Positions 25,656 to 35,304 are shown, numbered from the stretch's first letter. The stretch: DNA of 43,678 nucleotides from Rhodobacter sp. CACIA14H1 (GCA_000500915.1 AYNO01000009.1:1-43678); one strand, 5' to 3'. Made by a program: numbers and translations. The notes: generated by a model not told the origin, from the letters alone.

Positions 25656-26585
25656 TCAGTAGCCGCGGGTGCGGTCCACGCGGTTGAGGAAGGGTTCGCC
25701 AGCCTCTCCGCGCCGGATGTTCGCGGCGATCACGCGGCTGGCCGAGGGGGCGCGGGTGTCGGCGGCGATGTGGGGGGTGACGGTGACGCGGGGATGGGTC
25801 CAGAAGGGGTGGTCCTGCGGCAGGGGTTCGGTGCGGAACACGTCCAGCGTGGCGTGGCCGATATGGCCTGCGTCCAGCGCCGCGAGCAGGGCTTCGTCGT
25901 CGATCAGGGCGCCGCGTCCCGGGTTCAGGATCACTGCGCCCTGCGGCAGCAGGGCGAGGCTGCGGGCGTTCAGGGTGTTTTCCGTATCCGGCGTCTTCGG
26001 CAGCAGCGTGACCACGATCTGCGCCGTCCGCAGCGCCTGTTCCAGACCTGCTTGTCCGTGCAGGCAGGGGATGCCGGTCCCCTGTTTCGGCGTCCTGCTC
26101 CAGCCTGTGACGGGGAAGTTCAGCGCGGCCAGCGCACGGGCGCAGGCCAGCCCGAGTTCGCCCATCCCCAGCATCGCCACGGGGCGTTCGCGGGCGAGGG
26201 GCGGACAGGTCGGGTCCCAGAGGCGGGAGGGGTTCACGATGTGGCGGTCCATCCCGAGGTGGTGGCGCAGCGTGTGGCCCACCACCCATTCCACCATGCC
26301 CTCGGTCAGGGCGGGGTCCACCATGCGGCAGAGGGGCTGGGTCAGGGTCGGGTTGCCCACGATGCGTTCCACCCCTGCCCAGAGCGACAGCACCGCCTTG
26401 CAGCGCGTATAGGGCGCGAAATCCTGCAGGGGGGAGGAGGGGGCATAGACGATGTAATCCACCGCCTGCGGGTCCGCCTCGCGCGTCAGGGTGGCGTCGA
26501 GTCCCGACTCGGCGAAGGCGTGGCGCAGGGGGGCGGCGTATTCCGCCCAGTTGGCATCCGAGGCGGCGAAGAGGACGGTCAGCAT
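25656..26585 (-). CDS. ghrA: Glyoxylate/hydroxypyruvate reductase A-type 2-hydroxyacid dehydrogenase
   Basis: A 309-residue NAD(P)H-dependent reductase of the GhrA subgroup. The NAD motif is VAMLGMGELGLACARAL; the active site has Arg in LNPGRGALID, Glu/Asp in TLDVFRTEPLPQDHPFW, and His in VTPHIAADTRAP. It starts 3 bp past the rodA stop, so it is transcribed as the last gene of the rod-shape operon although its chemistry is unrelated. A second reductase of the wider family (gyaR) lies at 22371. Confidence 0.87.
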   Translation of the reverse strand: MLTVLFAASDANWAEYAAPLRHAFAESGLDATLTREADPQAVDYIVYAPSSPLQDFAPYTRCKAVLSLWAGVERIVGNPTLTQPLCRMVDPALTEGMVEWVVGHTLRHHLGMDRHIVNPSRLWDPTCPPLARERPVAMLGMGELGLACARALAALNFPVTGWSRTPKQGTGIPCLHGQAGLEQALRTAQIVVTLLPKTPDTENTLNARSLALLPQGAVILNPGRGALIDDEALLAALDAGHIGHATLDVFRTEPLPQDHPFWTHPRVTVTPHIAADTRAPSASRVIAANIRRGEAGEPFLNRVDRTRGY

Positions 26586-26588
26586 GGT

Positions 26589-27728
26589 TTACCTTGGTCG
26601 GTGGACATGGGCGCTTTGTATCAGCCCGAAGGCGATGAGCAGCACCAGCATGACCGATCCGCCATAGGAGAGGAAGGGGAGCGGCACCCCCACGACGGGG
26701 GCCATGCCCATGACCATGGAGAGGTTGACCGCAAGGTAGAGGAAGAAGTTGGCCGCCAGCCCGATGATGAGGAGCTGGCTGAAGCGGTCCTTGTTCTGGA
26801 TGGCGGAGGTGAAGCAGAAGAACAGGATCAGCCCGTAGAGGACGAGCAGGGAGAAGGCGCCGACGAAGCCGAATTCCTCGCCCAATGTGGTGAAGATGAA
26901 GTCGGTGTGTTTTTCGGGCAGGAAGTTCAGCCGGGACTGGGTGCCCTGCATGAAGCCCTTGCCGCCCCAGCCGCCGGAGCCCAGCGCGATCTTGGCCTGC
27001 ATGATGTTGTAGCCTGCGCCGAGCGGGTCGGCGGAGGGGTCGAGGAAGGTGTCGATGCGGCGGTACTGGTAGTCGTGCAGGAATTGCCAGGGCGTGCCGC
27101 GCGTGGTGAAGACCGAGGCGACGAGACCCGCGACCATGGCCGCGACCGCCGCGAAATACCATACGGAGACGCCGGCCGCGAACATGACCGCCGCCCCGCC
27201 CATCAGCAGCATGAGCGAGGTGCCGAGGTTGGGCTGGATGACGACCAGCGCGGTGGGCAGCACGATGACAAGGACGGGGATCAGCACCCAGAGCGGGCGC
27301 GAGACCTTCTTGATGTCGAGCCAGTCGTAATAGGCGGCCAGCAGCATGACCATCGTGACCTTGGCCAGTTCCGAGGGCTGGATGCGGATGGGGCCGATGT
27401 CCAGCCAGCGCTGGGCGCCCATGCCGACGACGCCGAAGAATTCCACCGCCAGCAGCAGGAGGATCGTCACCGCGAAGGCCAGCCCCGCCATGTTGCGCCA
27501 GAACCAGATCGGCACGAAGGCGATGGCGAACATCATGACGAGGCCGACGGCAAACCGCTTCATCTGCGGTTCGGCCCATGTCGCCATGTCGCCGCCCGCG
27601 ATGGAATAGAGGATGAGGAAGCCCACCGAGGCGACGGCGATGACCAGCACCACGAGCGGCCAGTTCAGGTGGAGGACCTTGGACAGCCCGCCCGGGACGG
27701 TCTTGACGCGGTATTCGAGGAAACTCAT
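26589..27728 (-). CDS. rodA: Rod-shape determining protein RodA, SEDS peptidoglycan glycosyltransferase
   Basis: Polytopic inner-membrane protein of 379 residues with about ten helices. It polymerises lipid II into glycan strands in the elongasome with PBP2. SEDS features are ITQPNLGTS-like VVIQPNLGTSLMLLMGG, the extracellular loop GWGGKGFMQGTQSRLNFLPE followed by HTDFIFTTLGEEFGFVG, and the C-terminal PFLSYGGSVML. The start overlaps the mrdA stop (ATGA). Confidence 0.95.
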   Translation of the reverse strand: MSFLEYRVKTVPGGLSKVLHLNWPLVVLVIAVASVGFLILYSIAGGDMATWAEPQMKRFAVGLVMMFAIAFVPIWFWRNMAGLAFAVTILLLLAVEFFGVVGMGAQRWLDIGPIRIQPSELAKVTMVMLLAAYYDWLDIKKVSRPLWVLIPVLVIVLPTALVVIQPNLGTSLMLLMGGAAVMFAAGVSVWYFAAVAAMVAGLVASVFTTRGTPWQFLHDYQYRRIDTFLDPSADPLGAGYNIMQAKIALGSGGWGGKGFMQGTQSRLNFLPEKHTDFIFTTLGEEFGFVGAFSLLVLYGLILFFCFTSAIQNKDRFSQLLIIGLAANFFLYLAVNLSMVMGMAPVVGVPLPFLSYGGSVMLVLLIAFGLIQSAHVHRPR

Positions 27729-29680
27729 CCCTGCTGCTCCGTCGCGGGCGGGGTCGCGGTGCCGCTGAGGCGCAGTCTTTCGCGCAGGGCGTTCAGGTCC
27801 GTCTCGATCCGGCCGCGCTGGTTGGCGGGGTAGGAGGTGAGGGGCGGGATGTCGCCATGCAGGACGCGCAGGATCGCGTCGCGGGCGACGGGGGCGGCCA
27901 CGGCGGAGCCGCCGCCGCCATGTTCGACGACGACCGAGACGGCATAGCGCGGCTTGTCATAGGGGGCGTAGCCCACGAAGAGCGCGTGGTCGCGGCGGTT
28001 CCACGGGAGCTGGTCGTTGGAGACGACGCCGCGCGCCCGTTCGGCGGCGGTGATGTTGCGGACCTGGCTGGTGCCCGTCTTGCCCGCGAAGACCAGCGTC
28101 TCGTCCGCGATGCGCGAGGAATAGGCGGTGCCGCGCTGGGCGTTCAGCACCTCGAACATGCCCTGCCGCACGGCGGCGAGGCCGTCGGAGGACAGGCCCA
28201 GCGGTTCGGCCTGCGGCATCTCTACCGGCCTGCCGCCGATGGCGCGGACGAGGCGGGGGACGATGGCGCGGCCCGTCGCGATGCGGGCGGTCATCACGGC
28301 CAGTTGCAGCGGCGAGGCGAGGACGTAGCCCTGCCCGATGGAGGCGTTGATCGTGTCGCCGATGCGCCAGTCCTGCCCCCAGCGTTCCTGCTTCCAGGCC
28401 TTGTCGGGCATGATGCCTTCGGTGATGGCCGACATGGGCAGGTCGTGGCGGATGCCGAGGCCGAGGCGGCGTCCCATTTCGGCGATCTTGTCGATGCCGA
28501 CCTTCTGCGCGATCTCGTAGTAGTACACGTCGCAGCTTTCGGCCAGCGAGCGGGCAAGGTCCACGCGGCCGTGGCCGCCGCGTTTCCAGCAGTGGAAGCG
28601 GCGGTCGCCGAATTCGATGTAGCCCGGGCAGGAATGGGTGGTGGAGGGGGTGATGAGCCCCGCCTCGAGCGCGGCGAGGGCCGTGACCATCTTGAAGGTG
28701 GAGCCGGGGGGATAGGCGCCCTGCACCGTCTTGTTGGCCAGCGGGCGGTGGTCGTTTTCCATCAGCGCGGAATAGTCGCGCTGGGTGATGCCGCGCACGA
28801 AGAGGTTGGGGTCGAAGCCGGGGGCGGAGGCGCAGGCGATGATTTCGCCGGTTTCGACATCGATCACCACGCAGGCGGCGCTTTCGGTGCCGAGGCGGGC
28901 CTGCACGAAGTTCTGCACGTCGGCATCGATGGTCAGGTGGACATCCTGCCCCGGCGTGCCGTCGATGCGTTCCAGTTCGCGCATGACGCGGCCGACATGG
29001 TTGACCTCGATCCGCTTGTTGCCGGCGGTGCCGCGCAGCGTGTCCTCCATCCAGCGTTCCACGCCGATCTTGCCGATCTGGAATTCCGGGATGCGCAGGA
29101 CGGGGTCGGGGTCAGGGCGTTCGGCAAGGTCCTTTTCGCTGACAGGGCCGACATAGCCCACGACATGGCTGAAATCCTCGACCAGCGGGTAGTGGCGGGA
29201 CAGGCCCACCTCGGGCGTGACGCCGGGCAGGGTGGGGGCGTTCAGCGCGACCTTGGAAAAGTCGTCCCATGCCAGACGGTCCGCCACGACGATGGGCACG
29301 AAGGGCGAGTTGCGGTCGAGGTCGCGGGTGATGCGGTCCATATCCTCGGCCGTGACGGGGATGAGGCGGGTGAGGCGGGCCAGCACCGCATCGACATCGC
29401 CCGCGCCTTCGCGGGTCATGGTGACGGAGTAGTTCTGTTCGTTGCCCGCGACCAGCGCCCCGTTGCGGTCGAGGATCAGCCCGCGTTCCGGCGGGATGAG
29501 GCGCATGTTGATGCGGTTCTCTTCGGCCAGAAGCTTGAATTCGTCGGCCTGTTCCACCGAAAGGTAGCGCATCCGGGCGCCGAGGACGGCGAACATCGCC
29601 ACCATCGCGCCGCCCATCAGCAGGGCGCGGCGGTTGATGCGGCGGGCGCTTTCCTCGGTGTCCTTGGCGGTTCTTCTCAT
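27725..29680 (-). CDS. mrdA: Penicillin-binding protein 2 (peptidoglycan D,D-transpeptidase)
   Basis: Class B penicillin-binding protein of 651 residues with one N-terminal membrane anchor (about 22-40), a pedestal domain (VERWMEDTLRGTAGNKRIEV), and a transpeptidase domain. The catalytic Ser/Lys lie in PPGSTFKMVTAL, the SxN-type motif in ESCDVYYYE, and the KTG box in FAGKTGTSQVRN. It cross-links side-wall peptidoglycan with RodA. One base separates its start from the mreD stop. Confidence 0.95.
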   Translation of the reverse strand: MRRTAKDTEESARRINRRALLMGGAMVAMFAVLGARMRYLSVEQADEFKLLAEENRINMRLIPPERGLILDRNGALVAGNEQNYSVTMTREGAGDVDAVLARLTRLIPVTAEDMDRITRDLDRNSPFVPIVVADRLAWDDFSKVALNAPTLPGVTPEVGLSRHYPLVEDFSHVVGYVGPVSEKDLAERPDPDPVLRIPEFQIGKIGVERWMEDTLRGTAGNKRIEVNHVGRVMRELERIDGTPGQDVHLTIDADVQNFVQARLGTESAACVVIDVETGEIIACASAPGFDPNLFVRGITQRDYSALMENDHRPLANKTVQGAYPPGSTFKMVTALAALEAGLITPSTTHSCPGYIEFGDRRFHCWKRGGHGRVDLARSLAESCDVYYYEIAQKVGIDKIAEMGRRLGLGIRHDLPMSAITEGIMPDKAWKQERWGQDWRIGDTINASIGQGYVLASPLQLAVMTARIATGRAIVPRLVRAIGGRPVEMPQAEPLGLSSDGLAAVRQGMFEVLNAQRGTAYSSRIADETLVFAGKTGTSQVRNITAAERARGVVSNDQLPWNRRDHALFVGYAPYDKPRYAVSVVVEHGGGGSAVAAPVARDAILRVLHGDIPPLTSYPANQRGRIETDLNALRERLRLSGTATPPATEQQG

Positions 29681-29681
29681 G

Positions 29682-30221
29682 TCACAACCGTCTGCCGTAG
29701 GCGTCCACCTCGCCCATCGCCGGCTTCTTCAGGTCGAAGGCGAAGCGGGAGGCGGCGACGACAAGGGGATAGCACAGGATGGACCAGAGAGTCTGCAGCA
29801 GCGCGAAGCCGAAGCCGGGCTGCGGCAGGAAGGCGACCGAAAAGGCCATGCGATAGGCGAGAAGCAGCGCGAACATCATGCTGGCGACCAGAAGCCATTC
29901 GGTCAGGAAGCCCAGTTCGCGCGTCAGGGTGGCGCGGGAGCGGATGAATTCGGTGGCCAGCACGACCAGCGCACACCACAGCCCCGGCGGGCGCAGGAGG
30001 ATCAGGTCTTCCAGCAGGACGACGATGGCGACGAGCAGGACGGGCAGGTAATCGGGCCGGCGGACCACCCATGCGAAGATCAGGCAGAGCAGGATGTCGG
30101 GACCGGGCCAGTCGCCCGCCGCCCCGCCGAGCGGCAGGAGGCGGAGGAACAGCAGGACAAGGGCCAGACCGACGAAGGCCAGACGGTAGAGCCAGACGGA
30201 GGAGCGGACGGCATCAACCAT
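29682..30221 (-). CDS. mreD: Rod shape-determining protein MreD
   Basis: Small inner-membrane protein of 179 residues with five to six hydrophobic segments and no other domain. Identification rests on its length, hydrophobicity, and fixed place between mreC and mrdA. It links MreC to the RodA/PBP2 pair. It overlaps mreC by 8 bp. Confidence 0.88.
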   Translation of the reverse strand: MVDAVRSSVWLYRLAFVGLALVLLFLRLLPLGGAAGDWPGPDILLCLIFAWVVRRPDYLPVLLVAIVVLLEDLILLRPPGLWCALVVLATEFIRSRATLTRELGFLTEWLLVASMMFALLLAYRMAFSVAFLPQPGFGFALLQTLWSILCYPLVVAASRFAFDLKKPAMGEVDAYGRRL

Positions 30222-31194
30222 CGCCTGCCTCCACCCCCGGCGAGCCTTCGGTCACGTCGCCGGTGCCGCCCTGTGCAGAGGGGTCGGGGGCCGGGGTTTC
30301 GCCGGTTTCCGCCTCGGGTTCCGGGAGGGTCGGCGGCGGGGCGATCAGGGCGCCGGGATCGGTGATGGGTTGCAGGTCGTGGCTGCGCAGGACGCGCAGG
30401 AATTCCAGTCTTTCGTAATCCGCGCCGAGGATGACGCGCAGGCGGCGGTCGGTGCCCATGGCCACCTGACCCACGGGCAGGCCTGCGGGCAGCATCCCGC
30501 CATCGCCGCTGGTCACGACGCTGTCGCCGGGGCGGACGAGGTCGGCATCTTCGAGGAATTCCAGCGGGGGGAGGGAGGAATTGTCGCCTGCCAGCAGGGC
30601 TTTCTGGCCGGAGGGCTGCACGGTGACGGGGACGCGGGAGTTCGAGTCGGTCAGCAGGATGACGCGCGAGGTGCGTTCGCCCACGCCCGAGATGCGGCCG
30701 ACAAGGCCGATGCCGTCCATCGCGGCCCAGCCGTCGCGGATGCCGTCGCGGGCGCCGACGTTCAGCAGGACGGACTGGCGGAACGGGCTGCCGCTGTCGG
30801 CCAGCACGACGCCGGTGACATGGGTGAGTTTCGGGTCCAGCCGCACGCGGTTGAGGTCGAGGAGGCGGGCGTTCTTCTGTTCCAGTTGCAGGGCGGCTTC
30901 GCGCCATGCCTTCATCTGCTGGAGTTCGCGGCGCAGTTCCTGGTTCTGTTCGTAGAGGCTGGCATAGCTCTGGAATTCGTCGATCATCGCGGCGGCCTTC
31001 GTCACGGGCAGGAGCGCCCAGTCGAAGGAGGGAACGACGCGGTCCACCAGTGCCGCGCGGAAGCGTTCGACGCGGGGGCTGTCGATGCGCCAGAGCAGGA
31101 AGATCGCCAGAAGGAGCAGGACCAGAAGCCCGACCAGAAGCCGCCGCAGGGGGCGGGCATAGTCTTCGGGTCCGGCGCTGCGTGTCTTGGCCAC
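30214..31194 (-). CDS. mreC: Rod shape-determining protein MreC
   Basis: Bitopic periplasmic scaffold of 326 residues: a short cytoplasmic tail, one membrane helix (about 19-38), a coiled coil (about 65-110), and the beta domain with GVVLADSGSPFRQSVLLNVG, GIGLVGRISGVGERTSRV and LLTDSNSRVPV. The last 50 residues are rich in Pro, Glu and Gly and are probably disordered. The start is GTG at 31194, with AAGGAC six bases upstream; no ATG is better placed. Confidence 0.92.
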   Translation of the reverse strand: MAKTRSAGPEDYARPLRRLLVGLLVLLLLAIFLLWRIDSPRVERFRAALVDRVVPSFDWALLPVTKAAAMIDEFQSYASLYEQNQELRRELQQMKAWREAALQLEQKNARLLDLNRVRLDPKLTHVTGVVLADSGSPFRQSVLLNVGARDGIRDGWAAMDGIGLVGRISGVGERTSRVILLTDSNSRVPVTVQPSGQKALLAGDNSSLPPLEFLEDADLVRPGDSVVTSGDGGMLPAGLPVGQVAMGTDRRLRVILGADYERLEFLRVLRSHDLQPITDPGALIAPPPTLPEPEAETGETPAPDPSAQGGTGDVTEGSPGVEAGDG

Positions 31195-31235
31195 GGCTGG
31201 TCCTTGCGTTCAGGGTCCCCGCGAAGGGCGGCGGA

Positions 31236-32339
<1,104 letters not shown>

Positions 32340-32343
32340 TCAC

Positions 32344-32372
32344 CATATAAAGACAGGCAAGGGACTGTGAAA
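32344..32372 (-). promoter_or_regulatory. Candidate promoter of the mre operon
   Basis: On the minus strand TTTCAC (32372-32367), 17 bp, then TATATG (32349-32344), 71 bp before the mreB ATG. It lies in the only AT-rich spot of the 385-bp upstream region. Confidence 0.45.
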
Positions 32373-32519
32373 GCCCGCAGGACAGCGCATCGCGCAATTC
32401 CGCGTGTGCGGGGCGGGGGTTGCGGTTTTCCTGCGCAACGGCGGGCGCGGGCGGCCGGTCGGGGGCGCGGCCTTGCGCTTTTCGGACATCGCGGGCGCTG
32501 TCCGGCGCAGACATCGCGA

Positions 32520-32605
32520 CGGAATTCGACGCAGATTCCGGGCCCCGAGGGCGGGGGTCCGTTTCCTGCGACAGGAAACGGCGCGAAATCTGCGTCAGAT
32601 TTCGC
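32520..32605. repeat. Cluster of three short hairpins between mreB and the PD-(D/E)XK-like gene
   Basis: First, CGGAAT / ATTCCG around GACGC (32520-32540). Second, GTTTCCTG-CGA-CAGGAAAC (32561-32579). Third, GCGAAATCTG-CGT-CAGATTTCGC (32583-32605). The last has the same loop and size as the hairpin at 2499-2521. Apart from these and the mre promoter, the 385-bp gap (32274-32658) holds nothing recognised. Confidence 0.6.
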
Positions 32606-32658
32606 TGTCCGTCCGGAGGTTGTGGGGATATGGGGGCGGCAGATCCAGAGGGGACAAG

Positions 32659-33402
32659 ATGCCGGATTTCCTTCCTGACGTTCCCGCCGATGCCGTCCTT
32701 GCCGCCCTGTCGCGTGCGCCGGGGGGCGAGCTGGCCTCGGGCAAGTTCGACAGTCCCGAGTCTTCGGCCGCGCTGGCCGCAAATGCCTTTGGCCGTTTCC
32801 TCGATGCCCCCGAGCTGCTGCCGCCCTTGCCGGGCGTGCCGATGGGGCGCCCCCTGCGGGTGGAGGTGGAGGCGGAGATGCGCTTTCCGTGGAAGGGCGG
32901 GCGGCATCCGTGGCTGGATGCGGCGGTGACCACGGCGACGACGCTGGTGGGGGTGGAGTCCAAGCGCTACGAACCCTTCCGTCCGGCAAAGGCGGCGGTG
33001 TTCTCGGAAGCCTATGACAGCCGCGACTGGGGGGCGGGGATGGCGGCCTTTGACGCGGTGCGGGGCGCGCTTTCGGGCGGGCGCCTTGCCTATCGGCATC
33101 TGGATGCGGTGCAGCTGGTGAAACATGCCTATGGCCTGCGGACGCAGGGCGAGAAGCGCGGGGTGGGGGCGGTGCTGGTCTATCTGCACGCCGCGCCCGC
33201 CACCTGGGCGAATGGCAAGCCGGTCGATCCGGCGGCGATCCGTGCGCATGGGGCCGAGGTGGCCGATTTCGCCGCGCGGGTGAAGGGGGCGGCCGTGACC
33301 TTCGTTCCGCTGCGCTGGGCGGCGCTGCTGGCGCAATGGGCGGCGGTGCCCGCACTGGCGGGGCATGCGGCGGCGATCACGGCGCGGTTCGGGGTGGTGT
33401 AG
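32659..33402 (+). CDS. Uncharacterised protein, possible PD-(D/E)XK nuclease fold (PGN_0703-like)
   Basis: A 247-residue soluble protein without signal or membrane segments. The best clue is LVGVESKRYEPFRPAKA, where an E-x-K after a hydrophobic strand resembles the core of PD-(D/E)XK enzymes of the PGN_0703 type, followed by FSEAYDSRDW. Full catalytic sets cannot be confirmed by eye. The ATG at 32659 follows GAGGGGAC and begins the conserved frame. It stands alone, convergent with leuA, with no methyltransferase or other defence gene beside it. Confidence 0.6.
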   Translation: MPDFLPDVPADAVLAALSRAPGGELASGKFDSPESSAALAANAFGRFLDAPELLPPLPGVPMGRPLRVEVEAEMRFPWKGGRHPWLDAAVTTATTLVGVESKRYEPFRPAKAAVFSEAYDSRDWGAGMAAFDAVRGALSGGRLAYRHLDAVQLVKHAYGLRTQGEKRGVGAVLVYLHAAPATWANGKPVDPAAIRAHGAEVADFAARVKGAAVTFVPLRWAALLAQWAAVPALAGHAAAITARFGVV

Positions 33403-33409
33403 CGGCGAC

Positions 33410-33438
33410 AGGCGCCCCCCGTCTGGCGGAGGGCGCCT
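33410..33438. terminator. Hairpin between convergent genes (33402 and 33463)
   Basis: AGGCGCCC (33410-33417) and GGGCGCCT (33431-33438) form an 8-bp stem with a 13-nt loop. It lies in the 60-bp gap between the stops of the upstream gene and leuA and could serve both. No U run. Confidence 0.5.
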
Positions 33439-33462
33439 TGCGATCTGCCCGGGAAGCTGCCG

Positions 33463-35037
33463 TCACTCGCCGTGATAGGTGACGGTCTTCACATCCTCGC
33501 CCGGTGCCGTCTTCTGGCGGCGGACGATCAGGCGGTTCAGCGCGTTCACATAGGCCTTGACCGAGGCCACGATGGTGTCGGTATCCGCCGACTGGCCGGT
33601 GACGATGCGCCCGTCCTCCTCCAGCCGGACCGACACTGTCGCCTGCGCGTCGGTGCCTTCGGTGACGGCGGCGACCTGATAGACCTGCAGCCGCGCCTTG
33701 TGGGGGAAGAGCATCTTCACGCAGTTGAAGGCCGCATCCACGGGGCCGTCGCCGGTGGCGTCGATGTGGTGGTCCTTGCCGTCGATGGACAGGACCATGT
33801 CGGCCTCTTGAGGGCCATCGGTGCCGCAGACCACGCGGAGCTTCTTCAGCACGAGGATGTCATGCGCGTCGTTGGTCTGTTCGTCGGCGACCAGCGCGAG
33901 GATGTCGTCGTCATAGACTTCCTTCTTGCGGTCGGCGAGCGCCTTGAAGCGGACGAAGACATCGTTGAGCTGGTTGTCGGCGAGGTCGTAGCCCAGTTCC
34001 TTGAGCTTTGCGCGGAGTGCGGCGCGGCCGGAATGTTTGCCCATCGCGATGTTCTTCTGCGTCAGGCCGATATCTTCGGGGCGCATGATTTCGAACGTCT
34101 CGACATTCTTCAGGACGCCGTCCTGATGGATGCCGGATTCGTGCAGGAAGGCGTTTTTCCCGACGATGGCCTTGTTGAACTGCACCGGGAAGCCCGAGAC
34201 GGTGGAGACCCGGCGCGAGAGGTGCATGATCTTGGTCGTGTCGATGCCCGTGCGGTAGGGCAGGATGTCGTTGCGGACCTTCATGGCCATGACGACTTCT
34301 TCCAGCGCGGTGTTGCCCGCCCGTTCGCCCAGCCCGTTGATGGTGCATTCGATCTGGCGTGCGCCCGCCTCGACCGCTGCCAGCGCGTTGGCGGTCGCCA
34401 TGCCGAGGTCGTTGTGGCAATGGGTGGCGAAGGTGATCGTGTCCGCGCCGGGGACGCGTTCCAGCAGCATGCGGATGATCTTGGCGGATTCGAAGGGGTA
34501 GGTGTAGCCCACGGTGTCGGGGATGTTGATCGTGGTGGCGCCCGCCTTGATGGCGATTTCCACGACGCGGCAGAGGTAGTCGGCTTCGGTCCGCGTGGCG
34601 TCCATCGGCGACCATTGCACGTTGTCGCAGAGGTTGCGGGCGTGGGTCACGGTGTCGTGGATGCGTTCGGCCATCTGGTCCATGTCCAGATTGGGGATCG
34701 CGCGGTGGAGCGGCGAGGTGCCGATGAAGGTGTGGATGCGCGGCGATTTCGCGTGGCGCACCGCTTCCCAGCAGCGGTCGATATCCTTGTAGTTCGCGCG
34801 GGCGAGGCCGCAGATCGTGGAATTCCTCGACCGTTTCGCGATTTCCGACACCGCCGCGAAGTCGCCTTCGGAGGCGATGGGGAAGCCCGCCTCGATGATG
34901 TCCACGCCCATTTCGTCGAGGAGGGAGGCGATTTCCAGCTTCTCCTCATGCGTCATGGTGGCGCCGGGGGATTGTTCGCCGTCGCGCAGCGTGGTGTCGA
35001 AGATCAATACGCGGGGTTGCGTGGATTTGTCGGTCAT
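33463..35037 (-). CDS. leuA: 2-isopropylmalate synthase
   Basis: First committed enzyme of leucine synthesis, joining acetyl-CoA and 2-oxoisovalerate; 524 residues. The catalytic TIM barrel has FDTTLRDGEQSPGATM and the metal-binding HCHNDLGMATANALA, then INGLGERAGNTALEEV. The C-terminal regulatory domain (about 390-520) binds leucine for feedback control. The start is preceded by AAGGACC. It is preceded on the same strand by a 28-codon leader peptide gene rich in Leu codons and by competing hairpins, so attenuation is expected in addition to feedback inhibition. No other leu gene adjoins it. Confidence 0.95.
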   Translation of the reverse strand: MTDKSTQPRVLIFDTTLRDGEQSPGATMTHEEKLEIASLLDEMGVDIIEAGFPIASEGDFAAVSEIAKRSRNSTICGLARANYKDIDRCWEAVRHAKSPRIHTFIGTSPLHRAIPNLDMDQMAERIHDTVTHARNLCDNVQWSPMDATRTEADYLCRVVEIAIKAGATTINIPDTVGYTYPFESAKIIRMLLERVPGADTITFATHCHNDLGMATANALAAVEAGARQIECTINGLGERAGNTALEEVVMAMKVRNDILPYRTGIDTTKIMHLSRRVSTVSGFPVQFNKAIVGKNAFLHESGIHQDGVLKNVETFEIMRPEDIGLTQKNIAMGKHSGRAALRAKLKELGYDLADNQLNDVFVRFKALADRKKEVYDDDILALVADEQTNDAHDILVLKKLRVVCGTDGPQEADMVLSIDGKDHHIDATGDGPVDAAFNCVKMLFPHKARLQVYQVAAVTEGTDAQATVSVRLEEDGRIVTGQSADTDTIVASVKAYVNALNRLIVRRQKTAPGEDVKTVTYHGE

Positions 35038-35060
35038 GGGTCTGGTCCTTGTGCCGTCTG

Positions 35061-35139
35061 CTGCTTTTCCTTCGGGCGCTGTGTCACCTCCGAGCGGTCG
35101 CGCCCGAGGGCACGCTCAGAGGCGGCTAAGGAGAAGCAG
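35061..35139 (-). promoter_or_regulatory. Leucine attenuator in the leuA leader
   Basis: In transcript order: the Leu codon run (35139-35128); a1 CCTCTGAGCG (35122-35113, holding the leader stop); b1 CGGGCGC (35106-35100); a2 CGCTCGGAGG (35096-35087); b2 GCGCCCG (35079-35073). The segments a1:a2 and b1:b2 pair in an interleaved way, so only one hairpin can form. A 12-nt segment (35072-35061) can also pair with the Leu codons, 11 of 12 bases. Ribosome stalling at Leu codons would favour a1:a2; finishing the peptide would cover a1 and favour b1:b2. b1:b2 lacks a U run, so it may act with Rho or on translation. Confidence 0.75.
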
Positions 35140-35202
35140 GCCAAGGGCGGCGGGGGCGCGGAATGCACCCGAGATCGAAGCGATATGCCGGTTCCCTGTC
35201 AT
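35116..35202 (-). CDS. leuL: leuA leader peptide (28 residues, Leu-rich end)
   Basis: ATG at 35202, TGA at 35118-35116. The peptide ends ALGLLLLSRL: the codons CTT GGC CTG CTT CTC CTT AGC CGC CTC give six Leu in the last ten residues. The stop lies inside the first arm of the attenuator, as in known leu leaders. A possible promoter is TTGCGC (35238-35233), 16 bp, TATCGT (35216-35211), which would leave a leader of very few bases before the ATG; no ribosome site is seen. Confidence 0.75.
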   Translation of the reverse strand: MTGNRHIASISGAFRAPAALGLLLLSRL

Positions 35203-35304
35203 GGGGCGCGACGATACGCAGGAATTGCGGCGGCGCAAGGTGGAAAAGGCGGGTTGAAGCGTGTTTTTCGCGGGTTAGGTGACGGGGCGGAAAGCGGGGG
35301 TGTG

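Noticed and set aside
25279-25656. Pro-rich minus-strand frame (possible TonB- or RlpA-like tail)
   Set aside because: No start with a ribosome site, no conserved domain, and the same frame continues as nonsense behind the GhrA-type gene; it reflects C runs.
33472-35304. 831-codon plus-strand frame ending in the SDR protein
   Set aside because: The part before 35305 lies opposite leuA and is shadow coding; the SDR fold starts at the ATG at 35305.
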